From positions 2,170,001-2,234,000 of the forward strand of contig NZ_CP081294.1 in the NCBI RefSeq assembly GCF_019711315.1: 64,000 nt of DNA. Direction: 5' to 3'. Each line of letters opens with the position of its first letter. Position 1 is the stretch's first letter. The position numbers and the translations under genes are program-made. The DNA is from Qipengyuania gelatinilytica. Lineage in GTDB: Bacteria > Pseudomonadota > Alphaproteobacteria > Sphingomonadales > Sphingomonadaceae. This document shows positions 62,784 to 64,000 of the stretch, one piece after another. The notes below the pieces were generated by a model. The model was not told the DNA's origin, made no database searches, and saw nothing but the letters and a program-made list of their open reading frames with translations.

Positions 62784-63727
62784 TCCGCGCCAGTCTTGCC
62801 GCCTGCACGCTTGCCTTGCTTGCAGGCGGTCCGTTGGGCGCCGAAGAACCCCGGATATGCCAGCGCGAGCTGGTCGTCCTTGGCGCGGGGCAGGATGCCG
62901 GCACGCCGCAGATCGGCAATGCGCAGGACGATGGCCCGCAATTGCTAGCGAGTTCGCTCGCGCTGATCGACCGCAAGGCGGGTGCGCGCTATCTCTTCGA
63001 TGCGTATCCACAGATCACCGGCCAATTGGCGGCGCTCGACCGCATCGAGCAGCCCGCCGAGGGTCTGGGCCTCGACGGTATCTTCCTGACTCATGCGCAT
63101 ATCGGACACTACCTCGGTCTCGCCTATCTCGGGCGCGAAGCCGCGAGCGCAAATGGTGTGCCGGTCTATGCCATGCCGCGTATGGCCAAATTCCTGCGCG
63201 AGAATGGCCCATGGAGCCAGCTGGTCGAGCTTGGGCAGATTGAACTGGTGGCGCTGGGCGACGGGAAGGGTCTCCAGGCCGTGTCGCTAGCGCCCGACCT
63301 CGTGGTGGTTGCCTTGCCGGTGCCGCATCGGGACGAATTATCAGAAGCGGTCGGATATTACATCATGCCGGAAGATGGCGGCGGCGCCCTCTATCTTTCC
63401 GACATCGACAGCTGGGACGAATGGAGCGGGCCAGACGGACCGGTGCTGGCCACCATGCTCGCCGGGGCGGATCATATCTTCGTCGACGCAACCTTCTGGG
63501 ACGACAACGAGCTTCCCGGACGCGACATGAGCGAAATTCCGCACCCGCGCGTCACTGAGACGATGGACCTGCTGCAGCATTATCCGGCTGACATGCGATC
63601 GAAGGTGCACTTCATCCATTACAATCACACCAATCCGCTGCGCGATCCGGATAGCGCCGAAAGCCGCGAGGTCGAGGCGCGCGGCTTCAATGTCGCGCGG
63701 CGCGGCGAGCGGATTTGTCTCGACTGA
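62780..63727 (+). CDS. Exported PqqB-like metallo-beta-lactamase-fold hydrolase
   Basis: 315 residues, GTG start overlapping the amidohydrolase stop. Signal peptide (SLAACTLALLAGGPLGA), then VVLGAGQDAGTPQIG, FLTHAHIGHYLGL (HxHxGH in place of the common HxHxDH), VALPVPHRDE, ALYLSDIDSWDEW and FIHYNHTNP. These follow the PqqB pattern, but PqqB is cytosolic and no pqq gene is near, so PQQ synthesis is unlikely. Probably a periplasmic hydrolase working with the amidohydrolase. Confidence 0.85.
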   Translation: MIRASLAACTLALLAGGPLGAEEPRICQRELVVLGAGQDAGTPQIGNAQDDGPQLLASSLALIDRKAGARYLFDAYPQITGQLAALDRIEQPAEGLGLDGIFLTHAHIGHYLGLAYLGREAASANGVPVYAMPRMAKFLRENGPWSQLVELGQIELVALGDGKGLQAVSLAPDLVVVALPVPHRDELSEAVGYYIMPEDGGGALYLSDIDSWDEWSGPDGPVLATMLAGADHIFVDATFWDDNELPGRDMSEIPHPRVTETMDLLQHYPADMRSKVHFIHYNHTNPLRDPDSAESREVEARGFNVARRGERICLD

Positions 63728-63731
63728 GGCG

Positions 63732-64000
63732 CTATTCGCCTGCGGCCAGTTGCCGCCAGCTTCTCGGGACCGAATAGCCCTTCGCTTCCTGCACCGCGAT
63801 GGCGCGGCGAATGGTCTCGCGCGCGGCGGCCATGCCGTTGCGTTCCTGGATCGCGGCGAGATTGGCGAGGCTGCGCGCATCCTCTGCGTCGTTCAAGACA
63901 ACCTCTTCGAGCCGCTTCATCGCCGAGCGGTCGTCACCTTTGGCGAGTGCCAGCGCGACCAGCGACCGGCGCGCTTCCTGTGCCCTCGCAGGCGCAAGCT
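63732..64000 (-). CDS. Probable TPR-like protein, C-terminal part (5' end outside the window)
   Basis: The frame is open to the window edge, giving at least 89 residues: helical, with ARSLANLAAIQERNGMAAAR and VLNDAEDARS that look like tetratricopeptide-type helix pairs. Ends YSVPRSWRQLAAGE. No function can be given. It is convergent with the PqqB-like gene, 4 bases apart. Confidence 0.6.
   Translation of the reverse strand, partial: LAPARAQEARRSLVALALAKGDDRSAMKRLEEVVLNDAEDARSLANLAAIQERNGMAAARETIRRAIAVQEAKGYSVPRSWRQLAAGE

Noticed and set aside
62780..63727. Assignment as pqqB of PQQ biosynthesis
   Set aside because: It has a signal peptide and no pqq neighbours; called PqqB-like only.

Overview
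The window looks like the chromosome of an aerobic, carotenoid-forming alphaproteobacterium of the order Sphingomonadales, most likely family Erythrobacteraceae (Erythrobacter/Qipengyuania/Altererythrobacter type). The basis is family recognition: crtY-crtI-crtB carotenoid genes, a MetH split into two proteins beside metF, a gcvT-gcvH-gcvPA-gcvPB operon, DUF6356 and DUF2585 proteins, and GC-rich coding throughout. No 16S gene or database search was available, so the genus is an inference.

Layout. 1-11.1 kb, plus strand: one-carbon metabolism. It holds the end of a SAM-methyltransferase-domain protein (probably ArsR-fused), metF, the two MetH halves, a tandem glycine riboswitch, the glycine cleavage genes with a small lipoprotein inside the operon, and an Nmad3-like protein. 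11.2-17.6 kb, minus strand: a tightly packed valine-degradation operon (mmsA, I78 inhibitor, RidA, acyl-CoA dehydrogenase, HIBCH, enoyl-CoA hydratase, small membrane protein, mmsB). 17.6-20.7 kb: a DUF819 membrane protein, an acyl-CoA dehydrogenase of methylsuccinyl-CoA dehydrogenase type, and tRNA-Gly(CCC).

20.74-41.78 kb: a genomic island of about 21 kb integrated in the 3' end of tRNA-Gly. A tyrosine integrase sits at the tRNA end, an imperfect copy of the tRNA tail marks the far end, and matched TGGGGGCC motifs lie at both ends. Cargo 1 (23.4-33.2 kb, minus, lower GC) is an unusual six-gene run: adenine-type DNA methyltransferase, small PUA/EVE-like protein, SF2 helicase, GIY-YIG nuclease, SIR2 and HerA. 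It looks like a restriction-modification-like module fused into one transcription unit with a SIR2-HerA defence pair, and it is the most interesting part of the window. Next come two overlapping tyrosine recombinases (33.4-35.8 kb). Cargo 2 (36.1-41.2 kb) is a copper-resistance set (DUF305, glutaredoxin-MauE, DUF411, CsoR, CopA, CopB) with two CsoR-type operators.

41.8-64 kb is core chromosome again: DUF6356, SDR oxidoreductase, PhoX-like lipoprotein, Dps, 6-phosphogluconolactonase, Nudix, DNA polymerase IV, MFS transporter, a biotin-dependent acyl-CoA carboxylase pair, the carotenoid operon with a LOG-family gene inside it, DUF2059, MipA/OmpV, DUF2585, an S9 peptidase, an amidohydrolase, an exported PqqB-like metallo-hydrolase and a partial TPR-like protein. 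The valine operon makes propionyl-CoA, which the acyl-CoA carboxylase pair could take up if propionyl-CoA is its substrate. The folate genes and glycine cleavage share the 5,10-methylene-THF pool.
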